NCBI GenBank assembly: GCA_004557405.1
Contig: SFDZ01000009.1
Span: 1 to 64,000, forward strand
Source of the DNA: Bacteroidales bacterium
GTDB taxonomy: Bacteria > Bacteroidota > Bacteroidia > Bacteroidales > Paludibacteraceae
Reading direction: 5' to 3'
Length of the DNA: 64,000 bases
Both the position numbers and the translations under genes were made by a program. Under the pieces are notes generated by a model. That model saw only the letters and a list, made by a program, of their open reading frames with translations, ran no database searches and was not told the DNA's origin. The stretch's first letter is position 1. The number at the start of each line of letters is the position of its first letter. This document shows positions 51,343 to 60,425 of this stretch, one piece after another.

Positions 51343-52245
51343 ATGAAAAAAATAGTCAGTTTGACAATGGCGCTGTTGGGCGCTGTTGTCGTTGCGTATG
51401 CGGCTTTGCCCGATAAAACCAACCAATTCGTGAACGATTTTGCGGGCGTGTTCGATAGCCGGCAAGCCATGGAGTTGGAGGAGTATCTGGCGACATTCTC
51501 CGACACGACAACCAATCAGGTGGTGGTGGTAACCATCGTCGATTTGGGAGACTACGAACCGGCCGACTATGCGCAACGCCTCGGACAGAAATGGGGTGTC
51601 GGCTCGGATAAAGATAATGGTGTCATCATTCTGGTGAAACCGCGCAACGAATTTGGCGGAGGCGCTGTCGAAATCAGCACAGGCTACGGGGCCGAAGGCG
51701 TTCTGACGGATGCGCGTTGCGGGCAGATTATCGACAAAGAGATGATGCCGTATTTGCAGCAGGGCGACTATTTCGAGGCGTGCAATGCCGGCGCGCGCGC
51801 ATGTTGCCGGTTGTTGTTGGGCGAATACCATGATAATTGGGATAATGATCAGGCCGATGACGATGATCTGTTGTGGATGCTTCTGTGTGTGGCGCTCGTC
51901 GTTGCCTGCGTGGGGTTCTTTGTGTTGAAACCTTCGAAAAAGACGGTCGCCTTGCGCGCTGTGGCAAATGCCGACACGGTGGCCAAACGCGATGCGGCTG
52001 TGGCTCGTGCCAAAGAATTGAAAATCAGCGACGAAAAGATTACTGCGGCGTTGAAAGATGTTCCGAAAAATATGGAACGTCGCCTTTATAATGCATCGAC
52101 ACCGGATGATTTTGAGAAACTTGCGGCAGCGGCTTTGGCGTTAGGATTGTCGCAGGCGGCGATCGATATGGTGCGTTGGCGTATGCCGGAATATACGTTC
52201 AAATTTGTCGGCGTGCCGGCGTCGTGCGTTGGCGTTTGGCAATAG
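51343..52245 (+). CDS. TPM-domain (YgcG-like) protein, 5' part of a frameshifted gene
   Basis: The 300-residue ORF has a signal peptide (MKKIVSLTMALLGAVVVAYAA), a TPM domain (about 22-165: DKTNQFVNDFAGVFDSRQAMELEEYL, DNGVIILVKPRNEF, ISTGYGAEGVLTDARCGQII), a membrane segment (WMLLCVALVVACVGFFVL) and a helical domain. TPM proteins usually end in a Gly-rich GGGGAGR tail after ALAFG-like text. Here frame 1 stops at 52245 after SCVGVWQ, while that expected tail lies in the +1 frame (52233-52453). The gene is probably broken, or the reading frame changes at 52205-52245. Confidence 0.85.
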   Translation: MKKIVSLTMALLGAVVVAYAALPDKTNQFVNDFAGVFDSRQAMELEEYLATFSDTTTNQVVVVTIVDLGDYEPADYAQRLGQKWGVGSDKDNGVIILVKPRNEFGGGAVEISTGYGAEGVLTDARCGQIIDKEMMPYLQQGDYFEACNAGARACCRLLLGEYHDNWDNDQADDDDLLWMLLCVALVVACVGFFVLKPSKKTVALRAVANADTVAKRDAAVARAKELKISDEKITAALKDVPKNMERRLYNASTPDDFEKLAAAALALGLSQAAIDMVRWRMPEYTFKFVGVPASCVGVWQ

Positions 52246-52453
52246 TCAAGAGAGTGTGGCGGCAGCAGCGGCTATAGCCTTGGCTGCGATTGTGGCCGCG
52301 GCGGCTCGTTCGGCGGCGCATCGTAGTGTGTCATCGGGCAGTTTTGGCGGCGGCCATAACGGATTTGGCGGCGGCCATAACGGATTTGGTGGCGGTCATC
52401 ACGGGTTTGGCGGTGGCAGTTTTGGTGGCGGCGGTGCCGGTCGCAAATTTTGA
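52233..52453 (+). pseudogene. Glycine-rich C-terminal tail of the TPM protein in the +1 frame
   Basis: In the +1 frame relative to 51343 the sequence reads ALAFGNSQESVAAAAAIALAA... and ends GSFGGGGAGRKF, a typical end of TPM-domain proteins. No ribosome site or separate function is visible. It contains three copies of a 21-bp repeat. The joint frame supports a frameshift in the parent gene rather than an independent gene. Confidence 0.7.
52343..52405. repeat. Three 21-bp repeats (FGGGHNG)
   Basis: Units start at 52343, 52364 and 52385 and encode FGGGHNG, FGGGHNG and FGGGHHG. The first two copies are identical. This is the Gly/His-rich tail of the TPM protein. Confidence 0.85.
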
Positions 52454-52478
52454 GACGTCGTTCGTGCGCGCGACTGTC

Positions 52479-53876
52479 TCAGTCGAAAAATTGGTCGCTG
52501 AAATTGATAAAAAACAGATTTTTCTCGGCGCGTGTGCAGGCGGTGTATAGCCAGCGCAGGTAGTCGGTATCGATTTGTTCGGGCGTGAGTCCGCCTTGGT
52601 CGATGAAGACTTCGCTCCATTGGCCGCCTTGGGCTTTGTGGCAAGTTACGGCATAGCCGAATTTTACTTGTAGTGCATTCAGGTATTCGTTTTGCATCAT
52701 GGCTTTGTAGCGGGTGCGTCGATTGCCTATTTCGAGATAATCTTCTTCGACGGCTGCGAATAATTTTTTGGCGAGTTGTTCGGCGGCAGCCGGTGTTTCG
52801 GTGTAGAGCGAATCGATTAGCAGGCGCGTGTCGATTTCGCAGTCGTAGTCCAAAAACCGAAGTGTAACATCGACAAAGCGCAGTCCGTACATGTCGTGAT
52901 AGCGTTTGATGCGTACTAATTCGGCCACATCGCCGTTGGCTATAAATTCGAGGTCGGGATACTCTTTGCTCCAAAAGTAGTTGTTGCGTGTGATGAGCAG
53001 CAGGTCGCCGGCCGAGAGTTCGTCCTCTTTGCACATCACTTGGTTGCGTATGCCGCGGTTGTAGAGCACGGCGCGTTTGTTCGAGCGTGTTACTATGATG
53101 CAGTTTTCTACGCCCGATCGGCTGTATGCGCTTTGTATTTCGTCGATAAGTTCGGCGCCGGTGATGCGGTGCACATCCGGGAAGTTGTGGTTGAGTGTGA
53201 GTGCGCGGCCGGCTTGTGTCAGCACGTGTCGTATGGTGGTGGCGTTGTACAGAATGCCGCTGTCGGCCGATTGTCGCGCCACTTCGGTCAGTTCGGCGGT
53301 TGTAACATCGAGTCCGTAGCGTTCGAGGTTGTGCCGGTCGAGTGCGGGCGAGAATGGTTGCATGACGGGCGGTAGTTGTGCCGTGTCGCCGATGAGAATC
53401 AGTCGGCAGTTGTCGCCGGTATAGACAAATTCGATGAGGTCATCGAGCAGTCGGCCGGAGCCGAACGTGGTGCCTTCGGTTGGTGTGTTCGATACCATCG
53501 ATGCTTCGTCGACAAGGAACAGCGTGTCGCGTGCGTTGTTGTAGTTGAGCGTAAATTCGTTGGAGGCCGTTTTTTGTCGATAGATGCGTTTGTGAATCGA
53601 GTAGGCGGGCTGTTGTGCGTAGTTGCTAAATACTTTGGCGGCACGTCCGGTGGGTGCGAGCAGCACGGTTTTTTGGTTCAACGCATGCAGCGCGCCCACC
53701 AAAGCACTCACTACCGATGTTTTGCCGGTGCCGGCGTAGCCTGTCAGCAAAAAGGCGTGTTGCGACCTATCGGACATGCAGAATTCGGCCAACGCATCGA
53801 TGGCCGTCTGTTGTTCGGCAGTCGGCTCGAAAGGCAGTTGCGCGCTGATTTTGCGTGTCAGAAAATTTTGTATCAC
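52479..53876 (-). CDS. RecD-like ATP-dependent DNA helicase (AAA_30/UvrD_C_2)
   Basis: The 465-residue SF1B helicase has Walker A LLTGYAGTGKTSV near 43-55, Walker B LFLVDEASMVS, GDTAQLPPV (motif III), and the C-terminal motifs CHKAQGGQWSEVFI and LYTACTRAEKNLFF. It lacks the RecBC-interacting N-terminus of RecD and the long N-terminus of RecD2, and belongs to the short helicase type common in Bacteroidota. It probably acts in DNA repair. It lies convergent with the TPM gene, 25 nt away. Confidence 0.9.
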   Translation of the reverse strand: MIQNFLTRKISAQLPFEPTAEQQTAIDALAEFCMSDRSQHAFLLTGYAGTGKTSVVSALVGALHALNQKTVLLAPTGRAAKVFSNYAQQPAYSIHKRIYRQKTASNEFTLNYNNARDTLFLVDEASMVSNTPTEGTTFGSGRLLDDLIEFVYTGDNCRLILIGDTAQLPPVMQPFSPALDRHNLERYGLDVTTAELTEVARQSADSGILYNATTIRHVLTQAGRALTLNHNFPDVHRITGAELIDEIQSAYSRSGVENCIIVTRSNKRAVLYNRGIRNQVMCKEDELSAGDLLLITRNNYFWSKEYPDLEFIANGDVAELVRIKRYHDMYGLRFVDVTLRFLDYDCEIDTRLLIDSLYTETPAAAEQLAKKLFAAVEEDYLEIGNRRTRYKAMMQNEYLNALQVKFGYAVTCHKAQGGQWSEVFIDQGGLTPEQIDTDYLRWLYTACTRAEKNLFFINFSDQFFD

Positions 53877-53894
53877 GATGCGTTAGTTGTCGGG

Positions 53895-54332
53895 TCAGCG
53901 AATCCAGGTTTGGCTGCGCCCGAGTATGCCGCGTTTGTCGATAGAACCACGCAAGGTCAGTTTGCCTGTGCTTGCATCGTAGGTGATGGCGGCGTAGTAG
54001 GTGTTGCCGCTGTCGGGGTCGAGCACGGTGCCGCCGACGAGTTTTCCGTCCTCGTATTTCATGTCGCGCACAATGATGAGGCCTTCGACGGGTTTGTCTT
54101 TGTCGGCACCTTTGCATTTGTCGCACAACACGTTTTTGCCGGCGTATTGCGGTTGCAACAATTTTTCGATTTTGCCGTAGTAGAGGCCGTTGGTGGCTTT
54201 GAAGATGCGTACGATAGACTCTTTTTCGCCTGTTTTGTCGCTGACGGTTGTCCAATTACCCAAAAATTCTTTTTGGGCAAACAGTGTTGTGGTCAGACCT
54301 GCGATGGCGATTAAAAAAATGATACGTTTCAT
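53895..54332 (-). CDS. DUF2147 family secreted protein
   Basis: The start is ATG 54332, which gives a signal peptide (MKRIIFLIAIAGLTTTLFA); the open frame to 54524 is a Pro/Arg-rich shadow overlapping the next gene. The 145-residue mature-type sequence has the DUF2147 pattern: FLGNWTTVSDKTGEKESIVRIFKATNGLYYGKIEKL, CDKCKG, VEGLIIVRDMKYEDGKLVGGTVLDPDSGNTYYAAITY and GSIDKRGILGRSQTWIR. It is a small periplasmic or secreted beta-barrel, lipocalin-like, of unknown ligand. Confidence 0.88.
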   Translation of the reverse strand: MKRIIFLIAIAGLTTTLFAQKEFLGNWTTVSDKTGEKESIVRIFKATNGLYYGKIEKLLQPQYAGKNVLCDKCKGADKDKPVEGLIIVRDMKYEDGKLVGGTVLDPDSGNTYYAAITYDASTGKLTLRGSIDKRGILGRSQTWIR

Positions 54333-54349
54333 AATAGATGTTGTTAAAA

Positions 54350-55525
54350 TTATTCGACATATAGCACCAATCCTTTGAGGTATTCGCCTTCGGGATGGTA
54401 GATGTTTACGGGATGGTCGGGCGCTTGTGTCAGTTGGTGGAGGATGCGCACCTGTCGTCTGGCTTGTGCGGCGGCGCTGAATACGGCCAACCGGAATTGT
54501 TCTTTGTTGACGGCCTGCGAGCACGAGAATGTGAACAAGATGCCACCATGCCGTATTTGTTCGAAGGCTTTGGCATTCAGTTTCTGATAGCCGTGCAGGG
54601 CGTTTCGCAGCGCGCTTTGGTGTTTGGCAAAAGCGGGCGGGTCGAGTATTATCAGGTCGTATTTATCTTTGATGTCGTCCAAAAATTTGAAGGCATCGAT
54701 GGCGAATGCACGGTGGCGTGTATCGTCGCCAAAATTCAGTGCTACATTGCGGTTGGTCAGTTCGATGGCTTTGGCGGAACTATCGACCGAATGCACGGTT
54801 TTTGCGCCGCCGCGCATGGCGTAGAACGAGAATCCGCCTGTGTAGCAAAACATATTCAGCACGTCGCGTCCGGCGGCATAGTGTTCGAGCAGAGCGCGGT
54901 TGTCGCGTTGGTCGATGAAGAAACCCGTTTTTTGTCCGCGCAACCAATCGACGTGAAATTTCAGGCCGTTTTCGGAGGCTGTGCAGTTGCCTGCTTCGCC
55001 TATCAGATAGCCATCTTCGGGCGTAACGGGCGCTTTGTAGGGCAGTGTACCTTCCGATTTGTAATAGACGTTTTTGATGGCCTCGACCTCTTCGACCAGA
55101 ATGTCGGCCACAAGTTGGCGTGCGTGGTGCATGCCCACCGAGTGTGCTTGTACGACGGCAGTGTCGGCATATACATCGACAACCAAGCCCGGCAGATTGT
55201 CGCCTTCGCCGTGTACGAGTCGATAGGTGTCGTTGCCGACGGCGTTTGTCAGCCCTAATGCTTGGCGCATGGCGTAGGCTTCGGCGATGCGTTGTCGGTA
55301 GAATTGTGTGTCGATGTCGGTATCGACGAACGACAAGATGCGTACAGCGATGCTACCGATTTGATAGTGCCCGATGGCCAAAAAACGGCCGTTGCAATCG
55401 ACTACGCGCACGAGGTCGCCTTCGGTGGCGTGTCCGTCGATTTTGGCGATGGCACCCGAGAAAATCCAAGGGTGAAAGCGTCGAACGCTCTCGTCTTTGC
55501 GGGGTTTCAGCGTGATGGTTGTCAT
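54350..55525 (-). CDS. Class I SAM-dependent rRNA methyltransferase (RlmI-like)
   Basis: The 391-residue protein has an N-terminal PUA-like domain (LKPRKDESVRRFHPWIFSGAI), an EEHAD-like middle (QKTGFFIDQRDNR), and a Rossmann-like methyltransferase with NMFCYTGGFSFYAMRGGAKTVHSVDSS, LIILDPPAFAKHQ and LFTFSCSQAV. This matches the RlmI family (23S rRNA m5C1962). The last motif supplies a catalytic Cys. It is 17 nt before the DUF2147 gene start on the same strand. Confidence 0.92.
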   Translation of the reverse strand: MTTITLKPRKDESVRRFHPWIFSGAIAKIDGHATEGDLVRVVDCNGRFLAIGHYQIGSIAVRILSFVDTDIDTQFYRQRIAEAYAMRQALGLTNAVGNDTYRLVHGEGDNLPGLVVDVYADTAVVQAHSVGMHHARQLVADILVEEVEAIKNVYYKSEGTLPYKAPVTPEDGYLIGEAGNCTASENGLKFHVDWLRGQKTGFFIDQRDNRALLEHYAAGRDVLNMFCYTGGFSFYAMRGGAKTVHSVDSSAKAIELTNRNVALNFGDDTRHRAFAIDAFKFLDDIKDKYDLIILDPPAFAKHQSALRNALHGYQKLNAKAFEQIRHGGILFTFSCSQAVNKEQFRLAVFSAAAQARRQVRILHQLTQAPDHPVNIYHPEGEYLKGLVLYVE

Positions 55526-55544
55526 AATCGTTGGCTGTTGAGGG

Positions 55545-56120
55545 TCAGTGTTGTTTTTGCAGTTCGATGAATATGTCGCGGCAAGCCCATGCGTCGATGG
55601 CGGCGTATTTTTTTTGCTGCGGTGTGAGTATGGGGGCTTCCCAATTGGACAGACGTTGTGCTTTCGAGATTTTTTTGCCGAAGATGAGGGCGTACATTTT
55701 TTGCAGACTTTTTTCGGCGATGCCGAATTGTCCGGCCAATGTTTGCAGTTCGACGAAGTTGCTCGGTGTCAGCGGCATCCATGCGCGTAGAGCATGAAAA
55801 TCGTCTTTGATGGACAGCCCGATTTTCTGCACGTTGTCCGATTCCAATAGTTGTTTCAGCCCTTGGTGTTCGCCGATGAATTGCAGTCGGAACAGAAAAC
55901 AGGTGTCGGCTGCGGCCAACTGCATGAGTGCAACGCTGTGGTGGGTGCGTGGCGAGAAACTCGGGCGTGTTTCGGTGTCGAATCCGATGATGCTTTCGTG
56001 CATAAGCGCAGCGACGGCAGCATCGGCTTCTTTGCGCGATTTCACTACAACGATACGCCCGTGCGGCTGTACGATTGGCAGCGTGGCGATGTATTCTTTG
56101 TCGATGGTGGCTTGGTACAT
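55545..56120 (-). CDS. RNase D-like 3'-5' exonuclease (DEDDy)
   Basis: The 191-residue protein starts at ATG 56120; the longer frame overlaps the DUF5063 gene. DEDD motifs: IIGFDTETRPSF (Asp-x-Glu), VALMQLAAAD, IGLSIKDDFHALR (Asp) and KYAAIDAWACRDIF (Tyr...Asp). It is an exonuclease-domain-only protein, lacking HRDC domains. It probably trims RNA ends; the substrate is unknown. The gene is 19 nt before rlmI-like in the leftward operon. Confidence 0.9.
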   Translation of the reverse strand: MYQATIDKEYIATLPIVQPHGRIVVVKSRKEADAAVAALMHESIIGFDTETRPSFSPRTHHSVALMQLAAADTCFLFRLQFIGEHQGLKQLLESDNVQKIGLSIKDDFHALRAWMPLTPSNFVELQTLAGQFGIAEKSLQKMYALIFGKKISKAQRLSNWEAPILTPQQKKYAAIDAWACRDIFIELQKQH

Positions 56121-56124
56121 GGGT

Positions 56125-56637
56125 CTATTCGTCGTCGGTGGCAGGGCTGACCGAAACACGATGCAAAGCACGCAATGCGCCTAACAAACGCATGCCCCAG
56201 CGGTTCCGAAAATCGTCGATGCAGACGGCCAAAGCCTCTTCCGATAAATCGTCGTTGCCGATTTGGCAGCATACGGCGAAATCTTTCAGTGCCTGATAGG
56301 TGTCGGCCAAGTCTTCCGAAATGGTGGCGTAGAGCGTAGTTTCGCTGAATGCCATATCGGGACTGAAAGAGTCGAGATAGTCGTCGTCGCTGCCTAACAC
56401 ATCGGCTATTTGTGCGCGGATTTGTTCGTAATCGGTTTCGGTAACGAATCGTTCGGGTTCGTTGTCAGGTAGTTCGTTCGGCTGTACAAGCGCCGTTTTC
56501 AGATAGAGTAGCGGCAACAGACGCGTTGTTTTGGTGATGAAGTCGCGTTTGTTTTCGGCACGGGCGTGCTCCAAAAATTTGCATGTTTCGACCGCCATGG
56601 TCAAAAATTCCAATTTCTCTTTTGTGTAAAACGACAT
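56125..56637 (-). CDS. DUF5063 family protein
   Basis: The 170-residue cytoplasmic protein begins MSFYTKEKLEFLTMAVETCKFLEHA and has an all-helical, acidic sequence with RLLPLLYLKTALVQP and NRWGMRLLGALRALHRV near the ends. It fits DUF5063, a Bacteroidota family of unknown role often beside the RNase D-like exonuclease, as here (4-nt gap). A good promoter lies upstream at 56655-56684. Confidence 0.85.
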   Translation of the reverse strand: MSFYTKEKLEFLTMAVETCKFLEHARAENKRDFITKTTRLLPLLYLKTALVQPNELPDNEPERFVTETDYEQIRAQIADVLGSDDDYLDSFSPDMAFSETTLYATISEDLADTYQALKDFAVCCQIGNDDLSEEALAVCIDDFRNRWGMRLLGALRALHRVSVSPATDDE

Positions 56638-56654
56638 AAGTCTGAATTTTGCTG

Positions 56655-56684
56655 CAAAGTTACAAAAATAGCCGCAAGTATCAA
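56655..56684 (-). promoter_or_regulatory. Promoter of the DUF5063-exonuclease operon
   Basis: On the minus strand TTG (56684-56682), 19 nt, TAACTTTG (56662-56655). It lies 18 nt before the DUF5063 ATG. Confidence 0.72.
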
Positions 56685-56692
56685 AATATACA

Positions 56693-58549
56693 TCATTTTT
56701 TATGTGTGTGTGCCGATGGGCGTGCGGACGGGTTCTTCAGTTTGTCGAACAATTTGTCGATGAGGTCGATGCGTCCGATCTTTTTGAGTGTGGCTTTGAT
56801 TTGTGCGCGTGTTTCGGGCTTGTACCAGAAGAAAAATTGGCGTTGTGCGAGTTTGTCGTTGGGTGTGCGGGCCACAAAAATCGGCTTCAGTGTGTACGGA
56901 TTCAGTCCGGTGTGGTACATTTCGGTGGCCAAAGTCATGGGCGTGGGCGTAAAGTCCTGTACTTGTTCCAACTGAAAATCGAGTTGTTTGGTTTCGATGG
57001 CTAATTCGGCCATCTCCTGCAAGCCGCAGCCGGGGTGACTCGAGATGAAGTAGGGAATCAGTTGCTGATTGAGGCGCTCGTCGGTGTTGATGGTGTCAAA
57101 CAAGCGCTTAAACGTTTTGAACAATTCAAAACTTGGCTTGCGCATCACTTGCAGAACGGCATCGGACGTGTGTTCGGGTGCCACCTTCAGCCGTCCCGAC
57201 ACATGGCGGCTGATCAACTCGTGGGCGTAGTCGCGGTTGTGTCGGTTGGTTGCCTCGTCGTCGGTGCGGTGCAGCAATAGGTCGTAGCGAACGCCGCTCC
57301 CGATGAAACTTTTTTTGATGCATGGCAGCGCATCGACGGCTTGGTACAAGGTCAAAAGTGGTGCGTGGTCGGTGTTCATGTTTTTGCATACCGACGGGAA
57401 CGCACACGACGGCCGCCGGCATTTGGCGCACAGGTCGGCATTGCGGCCACGCATCATGTACATGTTGGCCGAAGGACCGCCCAAATCGCTCAAATAGCCT
57501 TTGAAATCGGGCATTTTGGATATTTTTCGGACTTCTTGTATGATGGATTTTTGGCTGCGCGACACAATGAATTTACCTTGGTGCATCGATATGGTGCAGA
57601 AAGCGCAACCGCCCCAACAGCCACGATGTGTGTTCACCGAAAATTTTATCATGTCGAATGCCGGAATGGTTTTCCCTTTGTATTTCGGGTGCGGCATCCG
57701 TGTAAATGGCAGGTCGTACACGGCATCCAACTCGTCGCCGGTCATGGGCGCAAACGGCGGATTGATGACGACGAATTTGTCGCCGACAGGTTGTACCAAG
57801 TGTGTTTGGTTCAATTTGTTCGACTCTTCTTCGATGGTGCGAAACGTTTCGGCCGACAGACGTTTGTTCTTGGCTACCGCGTCGTGCGAATGGAGCATTA
57901 TTTGTTGTTCGAGGTGTGGCAGCGTGTCGGTGGTGTAACCTGTTTGTGGAATATGGTGGCAGGCTGCGACTGTTTTGCCGTTTAGGCAGACTTGTGCGAT
58001 GGCGCGCATCGGTTTTTCGCCCATGCCGTACACGAGCAAATCGGCTTGGCTGTCGATCAGAATGCTGCGGTGCACGCTGTCCGTCCAATAGTCGTAGTGC
58101 GAAAATCGCCTCAGGCTGGCTTCGATGCCGCCAATCACAATCGGCACGTCGGGATACAGTGTTTTCAGGATGTTGGCGTAAACGATGGTGCAGTTGTCGG
58201 GACGCAGACCGGCGCGTCCGTCGGGCGAATAGGCGTCGTTCGAGCGCCGGCGTCGGTTGGCAGTGTAGTGGTTTACCATCGAATCCATGGCGCCGGCGGT
58301 GATGGCAAAGAACAAACGAGGGCGTCCGAATTTTTTGAAGTCGCGCCAATCGCCGTGCCAATCGGGTTGCGGCACGATGGCCACGCGCAAACCTTCGGCT
58401 TCGAGCACACGCCCGATGACGGCTGCACCAAATGCAGGGTGGTCAATGTAGGCATCGCCCGAAAAGAGTACAACATCAACGGTGTCCCAACCGCGGAGTT
58501 CCATCTCCTTTTTGGTCGTCGGCAAAAAATCGGTCAAACGATACTCCAT
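56693..58549 (-). CDS. YgiQ family radical SAM protein
   Basis: The 618-residue protein starts at ATG 58549 (MEYRLTDFLPTTKKEM). The N-terminal region (VLFSGDAYIDHPAFGAAVIGRVLEAEGLRVAI) is a cobalamin-binding-like domain, and the radical SAM motif RGCWGGCAFCTIS (C-x3-C-x2-C, near 315) binds the 4Fe-4S cluster. The C-terminus carries the YgiQ-specific region. The reaction is unknown. It lies 18 nt after the Wzi-like gene on the same strand. Confidence 0.95.
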   Translation of the reverse strand: MEYRLTDFLPTTKKEMELRGWDTVDVVLFSGDAYIDHPAFGAAVIGRVLEAEGLRVAIVPQPDWHGDWRDFKKFGRPRLFFAITAGAMDSMVNHYTANRRRRSNDAYSPDGRAGLRPDNCTIVYANILKTLYPDVPIVIGGIEASLRRFSHYDYWTDSVHRSILIDSQADLLVYGMGEKPMRAIAQVCLNGKTVAACHHIPQTGYTTDTLPHLEQQIMLHSHDAVAKNKRLSAETFRTIEEESNKLNQTHLVQPVGDKFVVINPPFAPMTGDELDAVYDLPFTRMPHPKYKGKTIPAFDMIKFSVNTHRGCWGGCAFCTISMHQGKFIVSRSQKSIIQEVRKISKMPDFKGYLSDLGGPSANMYMMRGRNADLCAKCRRPSCAFPSVCKNMNTDHAPLLTLYQAVDALPCIKKSFIGSGVRYDLLLHRTDDEATNRHNRDYAHELISRHVSGRLKVAPEHTSDAVLQVMRKPSFELFKTFKRLFDTINTDERLNQQLIPYFISSHPGCGLQEMAELAIETKQLDFQLEQVQDFTPTPMTLATEMYHTGLNPYTLKPIFVARTPNDKLAQRQFFFWYKPETRAQIKATLKKIGRIDLIDKLFDKLKNPSARPSAHTHKK

Positions 58550-58567
58550 ACGCAACACGCCATGTGG

Positions 58568-60331
58568 TTAGAATCCGAAACTGAACCCTACTGTAAATGT
58601 CCAATTTTTGCCCTGATACAATTTGGGCGTGTATTTGTCGAGATAGCCTTGCGCATCGAGTCGGTCCTCGCTGGCTATGGCTTCGGACGTCGGGGTGTAG
58701 CCGCGTGCGTTGTTCCACTCCACGTTGACGACGGCGTAGGCGTTGTTCACCACTTCGTACACGGCCTTGAACGCCACAAGGTCGTTTTGCCACACTTTTT
58801 CGTTGAATGGTTTTTGGCGCAACGCCTCTTCCACCAATCGGCGAATGTATTGGTAGTCGTTGTATTTGGTGGCGTTGGTGTACGATAGGTGCAAACTGAG
58901 GCTGCGCACGGGTTTGTAGTTCATCGCCACATAGATGTCCTGCGAATTGTCGCCCAAGTAACTGCCCAAACAGTAACTATTTGACGACCAAGTCAATGCG
59001 GAAATGGAATGCTTGTAGTTGATGATGTTTGTGCGTGTAAATTCGCCTTGCACCGACAGATTTTTAACCGGCCAATTGCTCACGTTGAAACCCACTTTGT
59101 ACGACCACGGATTGCGTTCCTCGTTGCCTTTTTTCAGACGTTGGGAATTAAATTCGTCGAGAAAAACCGATCCGTACAGATGCAGATGTTTGATGTTGCG
59201 CGAACTGATGTTGAAAAAAATCATCGAATTTTGGTTTTCGGTGTTGTGCAAACCTTTGGTCAGCAAGTGGTCTATCGATTTGTAGTAGGCTATCGGGATG
59301 AAATAGGCGGCCTGTACATTGTTTTCGGCATACACAATGGCGTTGCCAAGCGATAGGTTCAATCCTTGTATCGGTGTGAATGTCAGCATGTTGGCAGCAA
59401 TGAATTTGTTTTGCGGACGATATTTTTTTGCTGTTACGCCGTCGTTGTAGTTTTCTACATAATATTTTGTGCTGTCGATGACATTGCTGACGAGCCAACC
59501 ATGTATGTAGTTGAGTTCGAACCACTTGCATGGGCGCAAGTTCAGCGTCAGCATCGGGAAACTTGGCGCGCGTCCCGAAATGATGTTCGAGCCGTTGTAG
59601 GCGTCGCCCCATTGTATCACGTCTTTCACCAACCCGATGCTTCCCCACCAAGCGTAAGCGCGTATGCCGCCGCGCAAGTCGCTGTAGTCGCCACCGTAAG
59701 TGGCTTCCTTGTATTCGCATCCGTCCACCTGATTGAGAAACGATGGTTGTGCCAAGCGCGCGCCATACATTTTATCGACCTGCATCGGGAAATAGTCGTT
59801 GCTGAGGTAGTTGCCGTTGTACGATTGGTCGCGAAAACTTGCCCACACCGACACGTGATTGACGATGTCCATTTGGATGTCGGCGCCGAACCAACGTTTC
59901 ATCAGCAGCCCTTTTTTGCCGCCAATCAAATCCATACCGAGAATGGGTGTAACGCGCGCCTTGAAGTGCTTGTTGTTGTAGTGGAACGATGGTTGCAACA
60001 GCGACAGAGCAAACGTTTTCTTGTCGGTCCAGCTGACGATGTTCTTCGGCACGGTGTCGCATTCGAGTGCGTAGTCGTTCAGATAGAAAAGCACTTCGTC
60101 CCGTTGGCGTTTGGTCAGCAGCGAATCTTTGGCTTGTGCTTCCCGCAATTTTTCGGCAATGTAATCGCGGCTGTAGGGCTTCACCACCGAGTTGATGCTG
60201 ATGATGCGGTCGATGGCCAATTCGTCGATGAAATCGTAGATTTGCGTGTACGACAGATTTTCGGGAATGTCCTGCGAAAAACTTGCCAACGACACGAACA
60301 ATGCGCTTATTACTAATAGGTGTTTTCTCAT
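58568..60331 (-). CDS. Outer-membrane beta-barrel protein, capsule assembly Wzi-like
   Basis: The start is ATG 60331 (MRKHLLVISALFVSLASFSQ, signal peptide). The 587-residue mature-type sequence has repeated amphipathic strands with aromatic ends, an N-terminal helical DFIDELAIDR region, and a final strand ending in Phe (WTFTVGFSFGF), the classic outer-membrane C-terminus. The overall pattern resembles the Wzi capsule-assembly family of Bacteroidota, which would hold surface polysaccharide. Without a search, another outer-membrane family is possible. Confidence 0.65.
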   Translation of the reverse strand: MRKHLLVISALFVSLASFSQDIPENLSYTQIYDFIDELAIDRIISINSVVKPYSRDYIAEKLREAQAKDSLLTKRQRDEVLFYLNDYALECDTVPKNIVSWTDKKTFALSLLQPSFHYNNKHFKARVTPILGMDLIGGKKGLLMKRWFGADIQMDIVNHVSVWASFRDQSYNGNYLSNDYFPMQVDKMYGARLAQPSFLNQVDGCEYKEATYGGDYSDLRGGIRAYAWWGSIGLVKDVIQWGDAYNGSNIISGRAPSFPMLTLNLRPCKWFELNYIHGWLVSNVIDSTKYYVENYNDGVTAKKYRPQNKFIAANMLTFTPIQGLNLSLGNAIVYAENNVQAAYFIPIAYYKSIDHLLTKGLHNTENQNSMIFFNISSRNIKHLHLYGSVFLDEFNSQRLKKGNEERNPWSYKVGFNVSNWPVKNLSVQGEFTRTNIINYKHSISALTWSSNSYCLGSYLGDNSQDIYVAMNYKPVRSLSLHLSYTNATKYNDYQYIRRLVEEALRQKPFNEKVWQNDLVAFKAVYEVVNNAYAVVNVEWNNARGYTPTSEAIASEDRLDAQGYLDKYTPKLYQGKNWTFTVGFSFGF

Positions 60332-60425
60332 AAAATCAAGTCTGTTTGTAGGCTTCTGGTGGACGCTGTATGCCTGCGACAATTTGTGCGAACGCACAAC
60401 GCTCGTTTGCCCGCATCGACCATCG

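Noticed and set aside
42778..52405. CRISPR array from repeated sequence (42778 or 52343)
   Set aside because: Both are short in-frame tandem repeats inside coding sequence without unique spacers of constant length, and no cas gene is present.
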